This document shows, piece by piece, positions 16,862-27,167 of a DNA stretch of 64,000 nt. The notes under the pieces are model-generated. The model had not been told where the DNA came from. It worked only from the letters and a program-made list of their open reading frames with translations, and did not search any database. Position 1 is the first letter of the stretch, and every line of letters starts with the position of its first letter. The stretch comes from Roseburia sp. AF12-17LB (GTDB taxonomy: Bacteria; Bacillota; Clostridia; Lachnospirales; Lachnospiraceae): positions 186,001-250,000 of the forward strand of contig NZ_QUHR01000002.1 of assembly GCF_003479605.1 (NCBI RefSeq), written 5' to 3'. A program made the position numbers and the translations under genes.

Positions 16862-18139
16862 ATGCAGATCAAAAAAGCCCATGCCTTACATGGAGAAATA
16901 AATATTCCGGGAGACAAATCCATTTCCCATCGTGCGATTATGTTTGGTTCTCTTTCCAACGGCACCACCGAAATCACCAATTTCTTAGAAGGTGCTGACT
17001 GTCTTTCTACGATTTCCTGCTTTCAGGAAATGGGCATTGAAATTGAACGGGAAAAAAGCCGTGTACTCGTCCATGGAAAAGGATTACACGGTCTAAAGGC
17101 TCCACAGCATATCTTAGATGCAGGGAACAGTGGAACTACTACCCGGCTGATTTCCGGTATCTTAGCCGGTAATCCGTTTGTCAGCCAGTTAGATGGCGAT
17201 GATTCCCTTCGCACCCGTCCCATGAAGCGTATCATGGAACCGCTTCGTCTCATGCAGGCAGATATCGAAAGTTTAAAGGATAACAACTGTGTTCCTTTAA
17301 AAATAACCGGACATGAATTACATGCCATTGATTATACTTCAAAGGTTGCATCTGCCCAGGTAAAATCCTGTATTCTTTTAGCTGGCTTATACGCCGACGG
17401 AATAACCAGAGTAACGGAACCGGTACTCTCCCGCAACCACACAGAACTAATGCTTCGCTCGTTCGGTGCTAAAGTCATCTCTGAAGGAACAACTGCATCC
17501 ATTGCACCGGATCCTGTTTTAAACGGACAGAAAGTGGAAGTTCCTGGAGATATTTCTTCGGCAGCCTATTTTATTGCGGCAGCGTTGCTTACTCCTGGTT
17601 CCGAAGTCTTAATCCGCAATGTTGGAGTCAATCCCACAAGAGATGGCATCTTAAAAGTTGCCAAAGCAATGGGCGGCTCCATCGAACGGCTGAATCCAAG
17701 AACCGCATCCGGTGAGCCGGTCTGCGACCTTCTGGTAAAAGGCAGTTCACTTCATGGTACCGTGGTGGAAGGGGAACTCATCCCGACTTTAATCGATGAA
17801 ATCCCTGTGATTGCTGTTATGGCAGCCTTTGCAGAAGGAATCACTATTATCCGGGATGCTGCAGAACTTAAGGTAAAGGAAACCGACCGTATTCTTACGG
17901 TAACAGAAAACTTAAAGTTATTAGGCTGTGATGTTACCCCAACGGATGATGGCATGATTATTCACGGCGGAAAGGCCTTACACACCGCAGCCATAGATGC
18001 AGGACTTGACCACCGGATTGCCATGAGCTTTGCCATTGCTGCGTTAAATATTGATGGCGGTATCGAATTAGAGCATTCTGAAATTGCAGAGGTTTCTTAC
18101 CCTGATTTCTACAAAGATTTAGAAAAATTATCTATGTAA
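16862..18139 (+). CDS. aroA: 3-phosphoshikimate 1-carboxyvinyltransferase (EPSP synthase)
   Basis: This 425-residue enzyme transfers the enolpyruvyl group to shikimate-3-phosphate. Visible signatures are PGDKSISHRAIMFGSL, the DAGNSGTTTRLISG loop near residue 83, LDGDDSLRTRPM and the late KVKETDRI and GLDHRIAMS motifs. GAAAGGA lies 8 bases before the ATG. A 53-base AT-rich gap separates it from tyrA, and a strong terminator ends the operon. It may be class II by its loop pattern, but this was not tested. Confidence 0.96.
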   Translation: MQIKKAHALHGEINIPGDKSISHRAIMFGSLSNGTTEITNFLEGADCLSTISCFQEMGIEIEREKSRVLVHGKGLHGLKAPQHILDAGNSGTTTRLISGILAGNPFVSQLDGDDSLRTRPMKRIMEPLRLMQADIESLKDNNCVPLKITGHELHAIDYTSKVASAQVKSCILLAGLYADGITRVTEPVLSRNHTELMLRSFGAKVISEGTTASIAPDPVLNGQKVEVPGDISSAAYFIAAALLTPGSEVLIRNVGVNPTRDGILKVAKAMGGSIERLNPRTASGEPVCDLLVKGSSLHGTVVEGELIPTLIDEIPVIAVMAAFAEGITIIRDAAELKVKETDRILTVTENLKLLGCDVTPTDDGMIIHGGKALHTAAIDAGLDHRIAMSFAIAALNIDGGIELEHSEIAEVSYPDFYKDLEKLSM

Positions 18140-18206
18140 ATCATATGTCAGATTATAAATCCACTTAAAAAGCACAAAATCTGCTACAGGCAGTTTTGAA
18201 AACATC

Positions 18207-18250
18207 AAACCGCTTTCAGCCCTTTATTTTCAAGGGTTAAAAGCGGTTTT
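18207..18250. terminator. Terminator between aroA and PilZ gene
   Basis: AAACCGCTTT pairs with AAAGCGGTTT, with an inner CCCTT/AAGGG stem, and T-runs on both sides, so it can serve both converging genes. Confidence 0.85.
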
Positions 18251-18286
18251 CATCAACACATTTTATTCTGTAACTCAGTTTTTCTT

Positions 18287-18628
18287 TTAGACATCATTGA
18301 AAATCTGATAAATATCAATTTTTAATGCATCGGTATCTGACATTCCAACAAATACACAGCCATATTTATAGGTTCCGTCCCCCTTCGGGTCACATCTGAC
18401 AATCTCAAGTACCGCATCAATGACCTCTTTCGTCCAAATCTGAATCTTGGTATCATAGTAGGTTCCAACTTTCAAATTCTGGTCAGAAACAAATCCGATT
18501 CCGGAACGTGAAATATCGGTAACTACCACATGAATAAATTTTAAAGTAGTAATATCATCCTGATCCAGACGTTCCAGCTGAACAGATACATCTAAATCCA
18601 ATCGTTTATGTTTTCTTCTCTCGTCCAT
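18287..18628 (-). CDS. PilZ-domain protein
   Basis: This 113-residue protein is essentially one PilZ domain. It carries the arginine motif near the start (ERRKHKR) and the DISRSGIGF motif (matching [D/N]xSxxG) around residue 50, the two elements that hold cyclic di-GMP. Small stand-alone PilZ proteins act as adaptors that pass the c-di-GMP signal to motility or surface machinery; the partner here is not evident. It lies downstream of queA on the same strand with a 74-base gap. Confidence 0.85.
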   Translation of the reverse strand: MDERRKHKRLDLDVSVQLERLDQDDITTLKFIHVVVTDISRSGIGFVSDQNLKVGTYYDTKIQIWTKEVIDAVLEIVRCDPKGDGTYKYGCVFVGMSDTDALKIDIYQIFNDV

Positions 18629-18702
18629 AGTCCTCTCCTTCTATCAAGATTAAAGCTAATAAAATTATTTTATCCTATATTTCGAATTCTGACAATAAGA
18701 AA

Positions 18703-19728
18703 TTATTTTATCAGCATAGCATCCCCAAAACTAAAGAAACGGTATTTTTCTTCTACTGCTTTCTTATAGGCAGCCAGAATATGTTCCCTGCCTGCAAGAG
18801 CAGACACCAACATCACAAGGGTAGACTGTGGCAGGTGGAAATTCGTAATCAGAGCATCTATAACTTTAAACTTATAGCCCGGATAGATAAAGATATCCGT
18901 CCATCCGCTCTTTTCCCGTAAGGTGCCATCTTCTTCTGCTGCAGACTCTAAAGTTCTTGTACTGGTGGTTCCTACGGCAATTACCCGGTGGCCATTTGCT
19001 TTGGCACGATTGATTTTATCGGCTTCCGACTGTTCGATCCGGTAGAATTCCGAATGCATATGGTGCTCTTCGATGGTATCTACTTTTACCGGACGGAAAG
19101 TGCCAAGTCCCACATGAAGGGTAACTTCTGCTATATCTATGCCCATATCACGAATCTGCTGTAATAATTCCGGTGTAAAATGAAGTCCCGCTGTTGGGGC
19201 AGCGGCAGAACCATCATATTTGGCATATACTGTCTGATAACGGTTCTTATCCTTTAACTGATGGGTAATATAAGGCGGCAATGGCATCTGACCAAGCTGG
19301 TCTAAAATCTCTTCAAAGATTCCATCATAGTGAAACTGAATCAGCCTGTTACCATCTTCTACGACCTCTAAGACTTCTCCGGTCAAAAGTCCCTCTCCAA
19401 AAGAAATCTTAACACCAGGCTTACATTTCTTTCCCGGTTTTACCAGTGTTTCCCAGATATCATTTTCTTTTCTCTTTAAAAGAAGAATCTCTATTTTGGC
19501 TTCCGTTCCCTCTTTGACTCCAAACAATCTTGCCGGAATTACCTTGGTATTATTTAACACAAGACAGTCTCCCGGCTGCAGATAATCTACTACATCACGG
19601 AATATTTTATGTTCAATATCTCCTGTTTTCTTATCTAAGACCATGAGTCTGGAACTGGAACGATCCTCCAGAGGATCCTGCGCAATCAGTTCCTCCGGTA
19701 AATCGTAATCAAAAGCTTTTACATCCAT
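18703..19728 (-). CDS. queA: S-adenosylmethionine:tRNA ribosyltransferase-isomerase
   Basis: This 341-residue enzyme adds the epoxycyclopentanediol precursor to 7-aminomethyl-deazaguanine in tRNA during queuosine synthesis. It has the family pattern: [14 protein letters not shown] at the start, [37 protein letters not shown] and [10 protein letters not shown], and a C-terminal [13 protein letters not shown]. It begins 17 bases after pheT and is very likely read from the pheS T-box promoter, linking a tRNA modification gene to phenylalanyl-tRNA supply. Confidence 0.95.
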   Translation of the reverse strand: MDVKAFDYDLPEELIAQDPLEDRSSSRLMVLDKKTGDIEHKIFRDVVDYLQPGDCLVLNNTKVIPARLFGVKEGTEAKIEILLLKRKENDIWETLVKPGKKCKPGVKISFGEGLLTGEVLEVVEDGNRLIQFHYDGIFEEILDQLGQMPLPPYITHQLKDKNRYQTVYAKYDGSAAAPTAGLHFTPELLQQIRDMGIDIAEVTLHVGLGTFRPVKVDTIEEHHMHSEFYRIEQSEADKINRAKANGHRVIAVGTTSTRTLESAAEEDGTLREKSGWTDIFIYPGYKFKVIDALITNFHLPQSTLVMLVSALAGREHILAAYKKAVEEKYRFFSFGDAMLIK

Positions 19729-19745
19729 GTTTCTTTCCTCTATTT

Positions 19746-22169
19746 CTAAGCTCTCAGTTCAATCTTCATTGCTTCTAATGCTTTTACAATGCGGTTCATT
19801 GCTCCGCTTAAATCTGCTTCCTCTAAGTTCTTATCCTTTGCACGGAAGGTCAGTGAATAAGCAATAGATTTATAACCCGGTTTAATCTGGGCTCCTTCAT
19901 AAATATCGAACAGTGTGTAGCTTTCTAAGTAAGCGCCGCCCTTGCTGTCGAATACTTTTTCGATATCTCCTGCAAGAATCTCTTTTGGAACAACCATACT
20001 GATATCACGGGTTGCTGCCGGGAATTTGGCAATACCTTCGTATTTACGGTCAAAGGTTGTTTCATCCATAATAGATGGCATATCAATCACTGCAACGTAT
20101 ACTCTATCTTTGATATTGTAATTAGCAGCTACAATCGGATGAACCTCTCCTAAGTAACCAACTACTTTACCATCATATACAATGTTTGCCTGACGGCCCG
20201 GATGCAGATAAGGTCTTCCGGACTTCGGATCATATTCAGCTTTCATCGTCATTCCAACTTTATAGAAGAATTCTTCTACCACTCCCTTCATGGTAAAGAA
20301 ATCACCTTCACCATACATACCAAGGGTAAACTGCATTCTCTCGTCCGGAAGTTCCGTTACCGGTACACTCTTTGGCAGATAAATGTTGCCTAATTCATAG
20401 AGACGTACATCTTTATTTCTTCTGTTGTAGTTGGTTGATAAAGATGTCAGCATTCCATTTAAGGATGTGGTACGCATAATACTGAAATCTTCTCCCAAAG
20501 GATTGGAAATTGTTACGGTCTGGCGTAATGGTGAATCTTCCGGAAGTAATAATTTATCAAATACCTTCGGGCTTTCGAAGGAATAATTCATGCCCTGTGA
20601 AAAGCCGCAGAACTCTGCAATTTCTCTTGCAATTGCTTCGATTCTTAATTTATAGGATAACATTCCGGTAGTAGCTTCTCCGCTTGGCAGGGTTGTTGGA
20701 ATGTTTGCATAACCAAAGAATCTTGCTACCTCTTCTGCAAGGTCTGCATCACATTCTAAGTCCTGTCTCCAGGATGGAACTAATACTTCATTGGTTTCTT
20801 TATCATAACCTAATTCCAGACGTTTAAAATAGGAAAGCATTTCTTCCGGCTTAATATTGGTTCCTAATAATTTATTATATTTCTCCGGTTCAAAAGGAAT
20901 CCGTCTGCCTTCTTTCTTATTCTCGTAAATATCAATGGCTCCGCCAACTACTTCACCAGCGCCTAATTCTTCGATTAACTGGCAGGCTCTGTTCATAGCT
21001 TCCATAGCAAGGTTCGGATCCAGACCTTTTTCAAATTTGGAAGACGCATCGGTACGAAGCCCGATTTTCTTACCGGAAAGGCGGATATTGGTTCCATCGA
21101 AGCATGCAGCTTCAAAAAGCATGGTTTTTACATTGTCTGTAATCATGGAATTCTCGCCACCCATAATACCTGCAATACCGATTGCTTTCCTGCCATCACA
21201 AATCATCAGAACGTTTTCATCCAAAGTACGCTCCTGACCATCCAAAGTTGTAAATAATTCGCCTTTTCCGGCACGTCTTACAACAATCTCTTTTCCCTCG
21301 ATGGTATCCCAGTCATATGCATGCATCGGCTGTCCGTATTCTTCCATAACATAGTTGGTAATGTCCACAATGTTATTGATTGGACGGATTCCCTGGGCTG
21401 CAAGTCTGCGCTGCATCCACTTTGGTGATGGAGCAATCTTAATATTCTTTACCACACGGGCGGTATAACGAGGACATAATTCTTTGTCTACTACATTTAC
21501 TTTAATATAGTCATTGACATCCTCATCATTTCCGGTCTCAGTTACAACCGGCGGTACAAATTCTTTCTTAAAGGTTGCTGCTGCTTCTCTGGCAATTCCA
21601 AGGATTGAGAAACAGTCTACACGGTTGTTTGTAATCTCATATTCCACAATAGTATCGTCAAGGCCTAATGCTTTAATTGCATCATCACCCGGTTTTACCT
21701 CATCCTCTGCGAAGATGTAGATACCATATTCCGGAGCTTCCGGATACATATCACGGGTAGAACCAAGTTCTTCAATGGAGCACATCATTCCATTGGACTC
21801 AATTCCTCTTAATTTCCCTTTTTTTATTTTAATGCCGCCTTCTGTCATCTTTCCATCATGTCCACCGGCAACACGTCCGCCATCTAATACAACCGGAACT
21901 TTATCTCCTTCTTTTACATTCGGAGCACCGGTTACAATCTGTACGTCCTCACCTGTTCCCACATCTACCTGACAGATAATTAATTTATCAGCATCCGGAT
22001 GCGGCTCGATTTTCTTAATCTGTCCAACGACGATTTTCTCTAAATCGGCATCCATTTTCTTGTAAAATTCTACTTTTGAACCGGACAGAATCATTGCATC
22101 GGTATATTCCTGTGCATCTACATTAAGTCCCGGAACCAAAGCTTCTATCCATTTTAATGATGTATTCAT
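19746..22169 (-). CDS. pheT: Phenylalanyl-tRNA synthetase beta chain
   Basis: This 807-residue subunit of the alpha2-beta2 enzyme begins with the core and an OB-fold tRNA-binding domain ([23 protein letters not shown], about 45-150). The B3/B4 editing domain (around 215-380, [18 protein letters not shown]), B5, the synthetase-like domain and a C-terminal anticodon-binding ferredoxin fold ([14 protein letters not shown]...) follow. Length matches the family. It follows pheS after about 82 bases in the same operon. Confidence 0.97.
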   Translation of the reverse strand: MNTSLKWIEALVPGLNVDAQEYTDAMILSGSKVEFYKKMDADLEKIVVGQIKKIEPHPDADKLIICQVDVGTGEDVQIVTGAPNVKEGDKVPVVLDGGRVAGGHDGKMTEGGIKIKKGKLRGIESNGMMCSIEELGSTRDMYPEAPEYGIYIFAEDEVKPGDDAIKALGLDDTIVEYEITNNRVDCFSILGIAREAAATFKKEFVPPVVTETGNDEDVNDYIKVNVVDKELCPRYTARVVKNIKIAPSPKWMQRRLAAQGIRPINNIVDITNYVMEEYGQPMHAYDWDTIEGKEIVVRRAGKGELFTTLDGQERTLDENVLMICDGRKAIGIAGIMGGENSMITDNVKTMLFEAACFDGTNIRLSGKKIGLRTDASSKFEKGLDPNLAMEAMNRACQLIEELGAGEVVGGAIDIYENKKEGRRIPFEPEKYNKLLGTNIKPEEMLSYFKRLELGYDKETNEVLVPSWRQDLECDADLAEEVARFFGYANIPTTLPSGEATTGMLSYKLRIEAIAREIAEFCGFSQGMNYSFESPKVFDKLLLPEDSPLRQTVTISNPLGEDFSIMRTTSLNGMLTSLSTNYNRRNKDVRLYELGNIYLPKSVPVTELPDERMQFTLGMYGEGDFFTMKGVVEEFFYKVGMTMKAEYDPKSGRPYLHPGRQANIVYDGKVVGYLGEVHPIVAANYNIKDRVYVAVIDMPSIMDETTFDRKYEGIAKFPAATRDISMVVPKEILAGDIEKVFDSKGGAYLESYTLFDIYEGAQIKPGYKSIAYSLTFRAKDKNLEEADLSGAMNRIVKALEAMKIELRA

Positions 22170-22251
22170 ATTGTTTCTCCTTCTATCAACTCTCTACTGT
22201 GTTCTTTTCTTTCCGACTACAGGAAACATGTCCCTTCAACTTCCCTGTTCA

Positions 22252-23271
22252 TTAAAACTGTCTTAAGAAACGGTCATCATTCTCATACAAGAGACGCATA
22301 TCATCAATTTCATATTTCAATAAAGCAATACGCTCAAGACCAACTCCGAATGCAAATCCTGAATATTCTTCCGGATCAATACCGCTCATACGAAGCACCT
22401 TCGGATGAACCATTCCACAGCCTAAGATTTCAATCCATCCTTCTCCCTTACAGAAACGGCATCCTTTACCGCCACATTTAAAGCAGGTGACATCCATCTC
22501 TGCACTTGGCTCTGTAAATGGGAAGTGATGCGGACGGAATTTTACTTTGGTTTCCGGTCCGAACAGACGGGCTGCAAACTCCTGCAGCGTTCCCTTTAAA
22601 TCTGCAAATGTAATATTCTTATCAATTACCATTCCTTCTATCTGATGGAAGGAAGGTGAATGGGTTGCATCTACTTCATCTGCACGGAATACTCTTCCCG
22701 GTGCAATCATGCGGATTGGCAGCTTGCCTTTTTCCATGACACGGACCTGTACCGGTGAAGTCTGGGTACGAAGCACGATTTTATCATTAATATAGAACGT
22801 ATCCTGCTCGTCTTTTGCAGGATGATTTGCAGGAATATTTAACGCTTCAAAGTTATAATAATCATATTCTACTTCCGGTCCTTCCACTACTTCATAGCCC
22901 ATACCGGTAAAGATACGCTCTACTTCTTCCAATGCAATGGTATTCGGATGACGATGGCCGACACGGTTCTTTTTAGCCGGAAGTGTAACATCAATTACTT
23001 CATGTTTTAATTTCAGTTCCATCTGGGCAGCTTCTAATTTCTGCTTTGTCTCATCTAATTTCTTTTCAATAGCTTCCCTGGTCTCGTTTACCAGCTGTCC
23101 TACCAGAGGTCTGTCCTCCGGTGCAACATCCTTCATTCCTTTTAATACTGCGGTGAGTTCACCTTTCTTTCCGAGAAATGCAACTCTGACATCATTCAGT
23201 TTGCCAAGTTCGCCGGATGATTCAATCTGATGAATTGCCTCTTCCCTGATTTTCTGCAGCTTTTCTTTCAT
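22252..23271 (-). CDS. pheS: Phenylalanyl-tRNA synthetase alpha chain
   Basis: This 339-residue catalytic subunit has an N-terminal coiled coil (residues 1-85), class II motif 1 around GHRHPNTIALEEVERIF, motif 2 with RVFRADEVDATHSPSFHQIEG and motif 3 with GFAFGVGLERIA. A CFKCGGKGCRFC zinc-like insertion near residue 255 is seen in Clostridia forms. The ATG at 23271 has AAGGAG 7 bases upstream, so the in-frame ATG 21 bases earlier is not used. Expression is controlled by the T-box directly upstream. Confidence 0.97.
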   Translation of the reverse strand: MKEKLQKIREEAIHQIESSGELGKLNDVRVAFLGKKGELTAVLKGMKDVAPEDRPLVGQLVNETREAIEKKLDETKQKLEAAQMELKLKHEVIDVTLPAKKNRVGHRHPNTIALEEVERIFTGMGYEVVEGPEVEYDYYNFEALNIPANHPAKDEQDTFYINDKIVLRTQTSPVQVRVMEKGKLPIRMIAPGRVFRADEVDATHSPSFHQIEGMVIDKNITFADLKGTLQEFAARLFGPETKVKFRPHHFPFTEPSAEMDVTCFKCGGKGCRFCKGEGWIEILGCGMVHPKVLRMSGIDPEEYSGFAFGVGLERIALLKYEIDDMRLLYENDDRFLRQF

Positions 23272-23315
23272 AATAATATCTCCTTCTATCATTTTATTTC
23301 ATTCATAAATAAACT

Positions 23316-23346
23316 ACGAGAAACACGCTTTGCGAATTTTTCACGT
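23316..23346. repeat. Dispersed palindrome, copy 1
   Basis: ACGAGAAACACGCTTTGCG... closing with TTCACGT forms an imperfect stem of about 30 bases, right against the T-box terminator. It shares ACGAGAAACA..CTTTG with the copies at 38844, 60265 and 60301. Confidence 0.6.
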
Positions 23347-23602
23347 AAAAAAAACGCGAAGCATTTTCTTCCCATAGGGACGAAATTACTCCGCGGTACC
23401 ACCCTGATTTCTAAATCATTAGACACTTATAAATACTTAACGCGTATCACGTCACAGACTACTAACATTCACCTGTGCAGCTTCCGTGCGAAATTCAATT
23501 ACTGCCTTACCTTAAGGAAACTTTCAGCCGATGATTTCCTCTCTCTTTAAAAAGTACAATAACCTACTGAACACTTTCATTGCCTTTTACTTTTTCACTA
23601 AA
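23340..23602 (-). promoter_or_regulatory. T-box riboswitch (Phe) of pheST
   Basis: On the minus strand the leader contains the T-box core AGGGTGGTACCGCGG (23391-23405). The 3' part of that core pairs in the alternative terminator: CGCGGAG...TTTCGTCCC with GGGAAGAAA...CTTCGCG, then eight T (23344-23395). Upstream, AGAGAG and a GGAAA/TTTCC stem fit the usual leader. A TTC at 23490-23492 in the specifier region fits phenylalanine, but I place it only tentatively. Uncharged tRNA-Phe would stabilise the antiterminator and raise pheST expression. Confidence 0.9.
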
Positions 23603-23606
23603 TGTT

Positions 23607-23635
23607 ATAATACCACAGGGTTTCTAAAACTTCAA
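23607..23635 (-). promoter_or_regulatory. Promoter of the pheST T-box leader
   Basis: TTGAAG (23630-23635) and TATTAT (23607-23612), spacing 17, minus strand; it lies right after the YihY stop codon. Confidence 0.7.
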
Positions 23636-23636
23636 G

Positions 23637-24491
23637 TTATTTTTTATCCCGTTTCCGCTCCTTCTTCTGCTGTATGAATCCTGCAATATATTCGTCGAAT
23701 ACCACATTGAATTCCGCACATAACATCAGGATATACATGCAAAAATACATCCACAACATAATTAATACCAATGTAGTCAGGCTTCCATACATGGAAAATC
23801 CATTAAAATAATTCACATAGATAGATAATCCGGCAGAAAACACACACCAGGCAATGGCACAAAGTACTGCACCCGGAAGCTGGGAACGAAAGGTTGCCTT
23901 ACGGTTTGGTATCAATGTAAAAATCACTACAAAGAGAATGACTAACACCAGTATCATAATAAGGCTTCCACGTTCAAATATGAGGCTTACAATATGTGTC
24001 ATTATCGGAATATGCTTCACCAGAAGATGTTCTAATGATTTGCCAAATACCAGTAATACCAGCGAGATTACAATAGCAATGACAAATACAACGGTATAAA
24101 TAATCGCCCAGAAACGGAGAACAAACCAGTTTCTGGTCTCCACAATATCATTTACCACATTCAACCCATTTGCCATATACTGCACACCCTTGGCTGCCGA
24201 CCACACTGCTGCAATGGCTGCAATCGATACGATTCCAAAGGATTTGGTATAGACTTCATTGATAATATTTACCAGAAACGGCGCAATATATTCAGGCATT
24301 GTTTCATTTACAATCTGTAAAATCATCCCTTCCGTTACCGGCGTGTACTGCAAAAGGGAACTGAACACCATAAGAAACGGGATACTGGATAAGAGGATAA
24401 AAAATGCTGCCTGTGCTGCAAATGCATTGATATTATCCCGTTTACATTTATCTAAAAATGATTTTACATTTCCAATCAGTTTCCAGAGCAA
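23637..24491 (-). CDS. YihY/BrkB family membrane protein
   Basis: This 284-residue protein has six predicted membrane helices and the family start pattern NINAFAAQAAFFILLSSIPFLMV, with a Lys/Arg-rich tail. The family was once called ribonuclease BN, which is wrong; the molecular role is still unclear (possibly a lipid or solute transporter). It starts with TTG 2 bases after the SpoIID-like gene, with a GGGGG upstream, so the two are coupled. Confidence 0.85.
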   Translation of the reverse strand: MLWKLIGNVKSFLDKCKRDNINAFAAQAAFFILLSSIPFLMVFSSLLQYTPVTEGMILQIVNETMPEYIAPFLVNIINEVYTKSFGIVSIAAIAAVWSAAKGVQYMANGLNVVNDIVETRNWFVLRFWAIIYTVVFVIAIVISLVLLVFGKSLEHLLVKHIPIMTHIVSLIFERGSLIMILVLVILFVVIFTLIPNRKATFRSQLPGAVLCAIAWCVFSAGLSIYVNYFNGFSMYGSLTTLVLIMLWMYFCMYILMLCAEFNVVFDEYIAGFIQQKKERKRDKK

Positions 24492-24493
24492 AC

Positions 24494-26722
24494 TTATGCA
24501 CCCCCTTCTTCCTTCGTCGTATTTTGTGGCTGATATAACTCAGTCAATTCTGTATCCTGATAAAAATAATTTAATATCCTTTTATAATCAAAGCCCTGCC
24601 CGCAAAGCTTTTGTGCCCCATTCTGGCTCATGCCAATGCCATGACCGTAACCACCGCCAAGGACTGCATAAGTTCCATCCCCTTTTTCCTGTATACTGAT
24701 ATAAGCACTGGGCAGAATACTCATTTCCACACTGCTTCCATCCAAAAGGTTAATATTCGTAATACCACAACCCAAAATTGCACGCATATTATATTCGGAC
24801 TGTACGCTGACTGCACCATTCTGGAAATCAAGTTCCAGTTCTAAAATAACACCACTCTGATTGCGTTTTACCACCTTTATTGCCTGCAATGAGCCAAAGT
24901 TGCTGCAACTGTCTGTTGTTTCCGTCTTAGATGTATCTTTATAATAACTAATTGCCTCTGGCTGGTGCTCTTTTCTATCGGCTATCGTATGAAGCAATGT
25001 CTCATCTTTTCCCTGGAAATCAAGCACAGTATTCCAACGGAAATATTTCAAATCCGATTCATAGCAGGCACTGTCTACGTTACTGATATAATCCAGGAAG
25101 CTTTTTTCATCCGATAAATCAATAGGATTTTCTTCACTGCGCACCCAGACGCCCTGCAAATATCCATAAGCATCTTTATCAAGATTCCAGGCTTCGTAAT
25201 CTCCGGTATGGCCATAGGATGTGGAATAATAATAAGTCTCTATAATATCACCTTTATAAGAAAGTACCTGACCTTTCGTCTCATCTACCGCAGCTACCGT
25301 TTCCGGTGTCTGATTCTGCTTATTATACACCTGAAAATTCACACTGTCATCTACATGTGCTCCATAAGCTTCATATTTATTGTGCATCATCTGGATATAA
25401 GCATAGCTTCTGGCACAGACAGCCTGTGCTTTTAAGGCTTCCATTCCATAAGAAGATGGAACCTCACTTGGGATAACGCCCTTTACATAGGATTCTAAAT
25501 CCACTACATTTACCACGGTATATCCTTCCGGATACATACGAAGCTCCATGCTGCCTGCATAAGCCGGAGATATGCGATTGCCCTGATTGTCAGTAAAATA
25601 GAATGGTGATGTGCCATCCTCTGCGACTAATGAAACAGACGATGTTGCAAGTATATTGGCATAATTGGACGCCGTAATCACGCTGCCTGCTTCTAATACA
25701 GTTTCTGTTTCTCCATAATAAAGATGCACCGGCACATCCGATACTAAGGATACGTCAGAGCGGAACATATTATCATTGTCTAATAACAAAACACGGATGT
25801 TTTCTATTTTAGCAGGCTCTGTCAAAAGAATGGCGCAGATCTGTTTTTCTGCCACTACAAATGTAATTTCCATGTTTTCCAGCATCAGTGCATCCATGGA
25901 GACTTCCCGGATTCCATCATAAGTTGCATATATTTTCATGGCTTCATCTATCGCAACTTGTCCATATCCCTTAATCTCCATTGCGGTATCTGTTTTTGAT
26001 ATCAGCTTCCCGGTAATGGTATCTTCCTTCCGGCTGATTTTATGTATCTCTTTTTCACTGAAAGAAATATCTGCTACGACATTTGATAATTCTTCATCGG
26101 TATCAACCGGCAGCTGGTATTCTGTTCCCTGATAAAGAAATGTAAGATTTCCTTCTATATTTGAAATGAGATAGGCATTTTTCAATGCCACATCTTCTTT
26201 ATCCTTTGCGGCGACCCCGATTACTTTATCCTCCAACAGATAAACACCATAACTGTGAAGCTTTTGATACCACTTTGGATTGGATATAATGGCATAAGTG
26301 CCATCCTGTGTGGTAAGCTGTTTTTTTTCTTTTTTCAATACAAGAATGTCCTTTTTTAAGACAGACGTATCGGTATCAAGATAACTTAAAATTTCATCAT
26401 ATATAGCAAACCAGGCTGCCCGGTCAATGTTTTTTTTCGAATCATCCAAAGGAATATATTCTTTTAAATGAAGCAATTCCAGAATGCCACTTACATCATC
26501 ATAGGTAAGTGTTCCCTGTTGCGGCAGTTTCTCAGCCCATTCGTCCTTGGAATAATAAGTAAACTGCAGCAAGGAGGGAATCTCATTCCGATAAACACAT
26601 TGTTCGGAATATCCATTTTTCTCCCCTTTTGTATCCGTTATCAGAACCACCAGTATAAAAACCAGAAGTGCTCCACAAAACAGCAACAGATAATTACTTT
26701 TTTTACTTTTCACTTTTCGCAT
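24494..26722 (-). CDS. SpoIID/LytB-domain cell wall protein
   Basis: This 742-residue protein has a short cytoplasmic start, one membrane helix (about residues 11-29), a long extracytoplasmic region with strand-rich repeats, and a C-terminal SpoIID domain (about 405-720). That domain holds SYVKGVIPSEVPSSYGMEALKAQAVCARSYA, YYYSTSYGHT and GGGYGHGIGMSQNGA. SpoIID-type enzymes are lytic transglycosylases acting on denuded glycan, in engulfment or in vegetative wall turnover. At 742 residues it is twice the size of SpoIID itself, so it is a paralogue. The ATG at 26722 has AAAGGAG 7 bases upstream. Confidence 0.88.
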   Translation of the reverse strand: MRKVKSKKSNYLLLFCGALLVFILVVLITDTKGEKNGYSEQCVYRNEIPSLLQFTYYSKDEWAEKLPQQGTLTYDDVSGILELLHLKEYIPLDDSKKNIDRAAWFAIYDEILSYLDTDTSVLKKDILVLKKEKKQLTTQDGTYAIISNPKWYQKLHSYGVYLLEDKVIGVAAKDKEDVALKNAYLISNIEGNLTFLYQGTEYQLPVDTDEELSNVVADISFSEKEIHKISRKEDTITGKLISKTDTAMEIKGYGQVAIDEAMKIYATYDGIREVSMDALMLENMEITFVVAEKQICAILLTEPAKIENIRVLLLDNDNMFRSDVSLVSDVPVHLYYGETETVLEAGSVITASNYANILATSSVSLVAEDGTSPFYFTDNQGNRISPAYAGSMELRMYPEGYTVVNVVDLESYVKGVIPSEVPSSYGMEALKAQAVCARSYAYIQMMHNKYEAYGAHVDDSVNFQVYNKQNQTPETVAAVDETKGQVLSYKGDIIETYYYSTSYGHTGDYEAWNLDKDAYGYLQGVWVRSEENPIDLSDEKSFLDYISNVDSACYESDLKYFRWNTVLDFQGKDETLLHTIADRKEHQPEAISYYKDTSKTETTDSCSNFGSLQAIKVVKRNQSGVILELELDFQNGAVSVQSEYNMRAILGCGITNINLLDGSSVEMSILPSAYISIQEKGDGTYAVLGGGYGHGIGMSQNGAQKLCGQGFDYKRILNYFYQDTELTELYQPQNTTKEEGGA

Positions 26723-26749
26723 AATAACTCCTTTATTGCCTGTTGCAGA

Positions 26750-26780
26750 AAAGAAGCTGCTTTTCAGCAGCTTCTTTTTT
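26750..26780. terminator. Strong hairpin upstream of the SpoIID-like gene
   Basis: AAGAAGCTGC and GCAGCTTCTT flank TTTTCA, with T-runs on both strands. It lies downstream of the 6S-like RNA and only 28 bases before the SpoIID-like start codon, so it terminates the RNA or attenuates read-through. Confidence 0.75.
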
Positions 26781-26924
26781 CTCTTTTGTATTTTCGGTTC
26801 TTTTGTAAACATGCTTCTTTGGTATACTATATGTTTATCTTCCGTACCTTATGATTCTTTTGTACACAAAGATTCTTTCGTCTATTCATACCTTATCTTT
26901 AGCAAATATACCCAAAATGCCGTT

Positions 26925-27102
26925 TCCTGTATTTTGACTCCTAGCAAAGCTAGGTGGGTAACCTCAACCAATACTCTGCCTTCCACTGCAAACGGAGGCC
27001 TGACATCCTATTGGAAATATTGGAATCCCGTTTAAAGTAAATGTAGGTTCAAAATAACAGGCATGTCGAACATCCCAGGCATAAAACTATCTGCTTTTTG
27101 TA
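26925..27102 (-). ncRNA. ssrS: Probable 6S RNA
   Basis: A strong minus-strand promoter drives a roughly 178-base transcript with no ORF. The ends pair: CTGTTATTTTGA (about 27060 to 27049) with TCAAAATACAG (26927-26937). A hairpin GGATGTTCGACATGCC lies 5' and a local CCTAGC/GCTAGG hairpin 3'. The long rod with an internal bubble and the GGTTACCCACCTAG segment fit Clostridia 6S RNA as I remember it. 6S RNA binds the housekeeping RNA polymerase and mimics an open promoter. An SRP RNA or an unknown RNA are alternatives. Confidence 0.62.
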
Positions 27103-27108
27103 ATTGTT

Positions 27109-27137
27109 ATTATACTCTAATATGTGTTGTTTTTCAA
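27109..27137 (-). promoter_or_regulatory. Promoter of the 6S-like RNA
   Basis: TTGAAA (27132-27137) and TATAAT (27109-27114), spacing 17, minus strand. It would start transcription near 27102. Confidence 0.8.
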
Positions 27138-27167
27138 TGTAAAATTCCTGTCAAATTGTGGAACAAT

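Noticed and set aside
24494..26812. Longer SpoIID-like start at 26812
   Set aside because: It would run through the terminator hairpin (26750-26780) and lacks a ribosome site; the ATG at 26722 has a perfect one.
26925..27102. SRP RNA (ffs) for the structured RNA
   Set aside because: The conserved SRP Alu/S-domain GNAR loop and GGAA patterns are not evident; the long rod fits 6S better.
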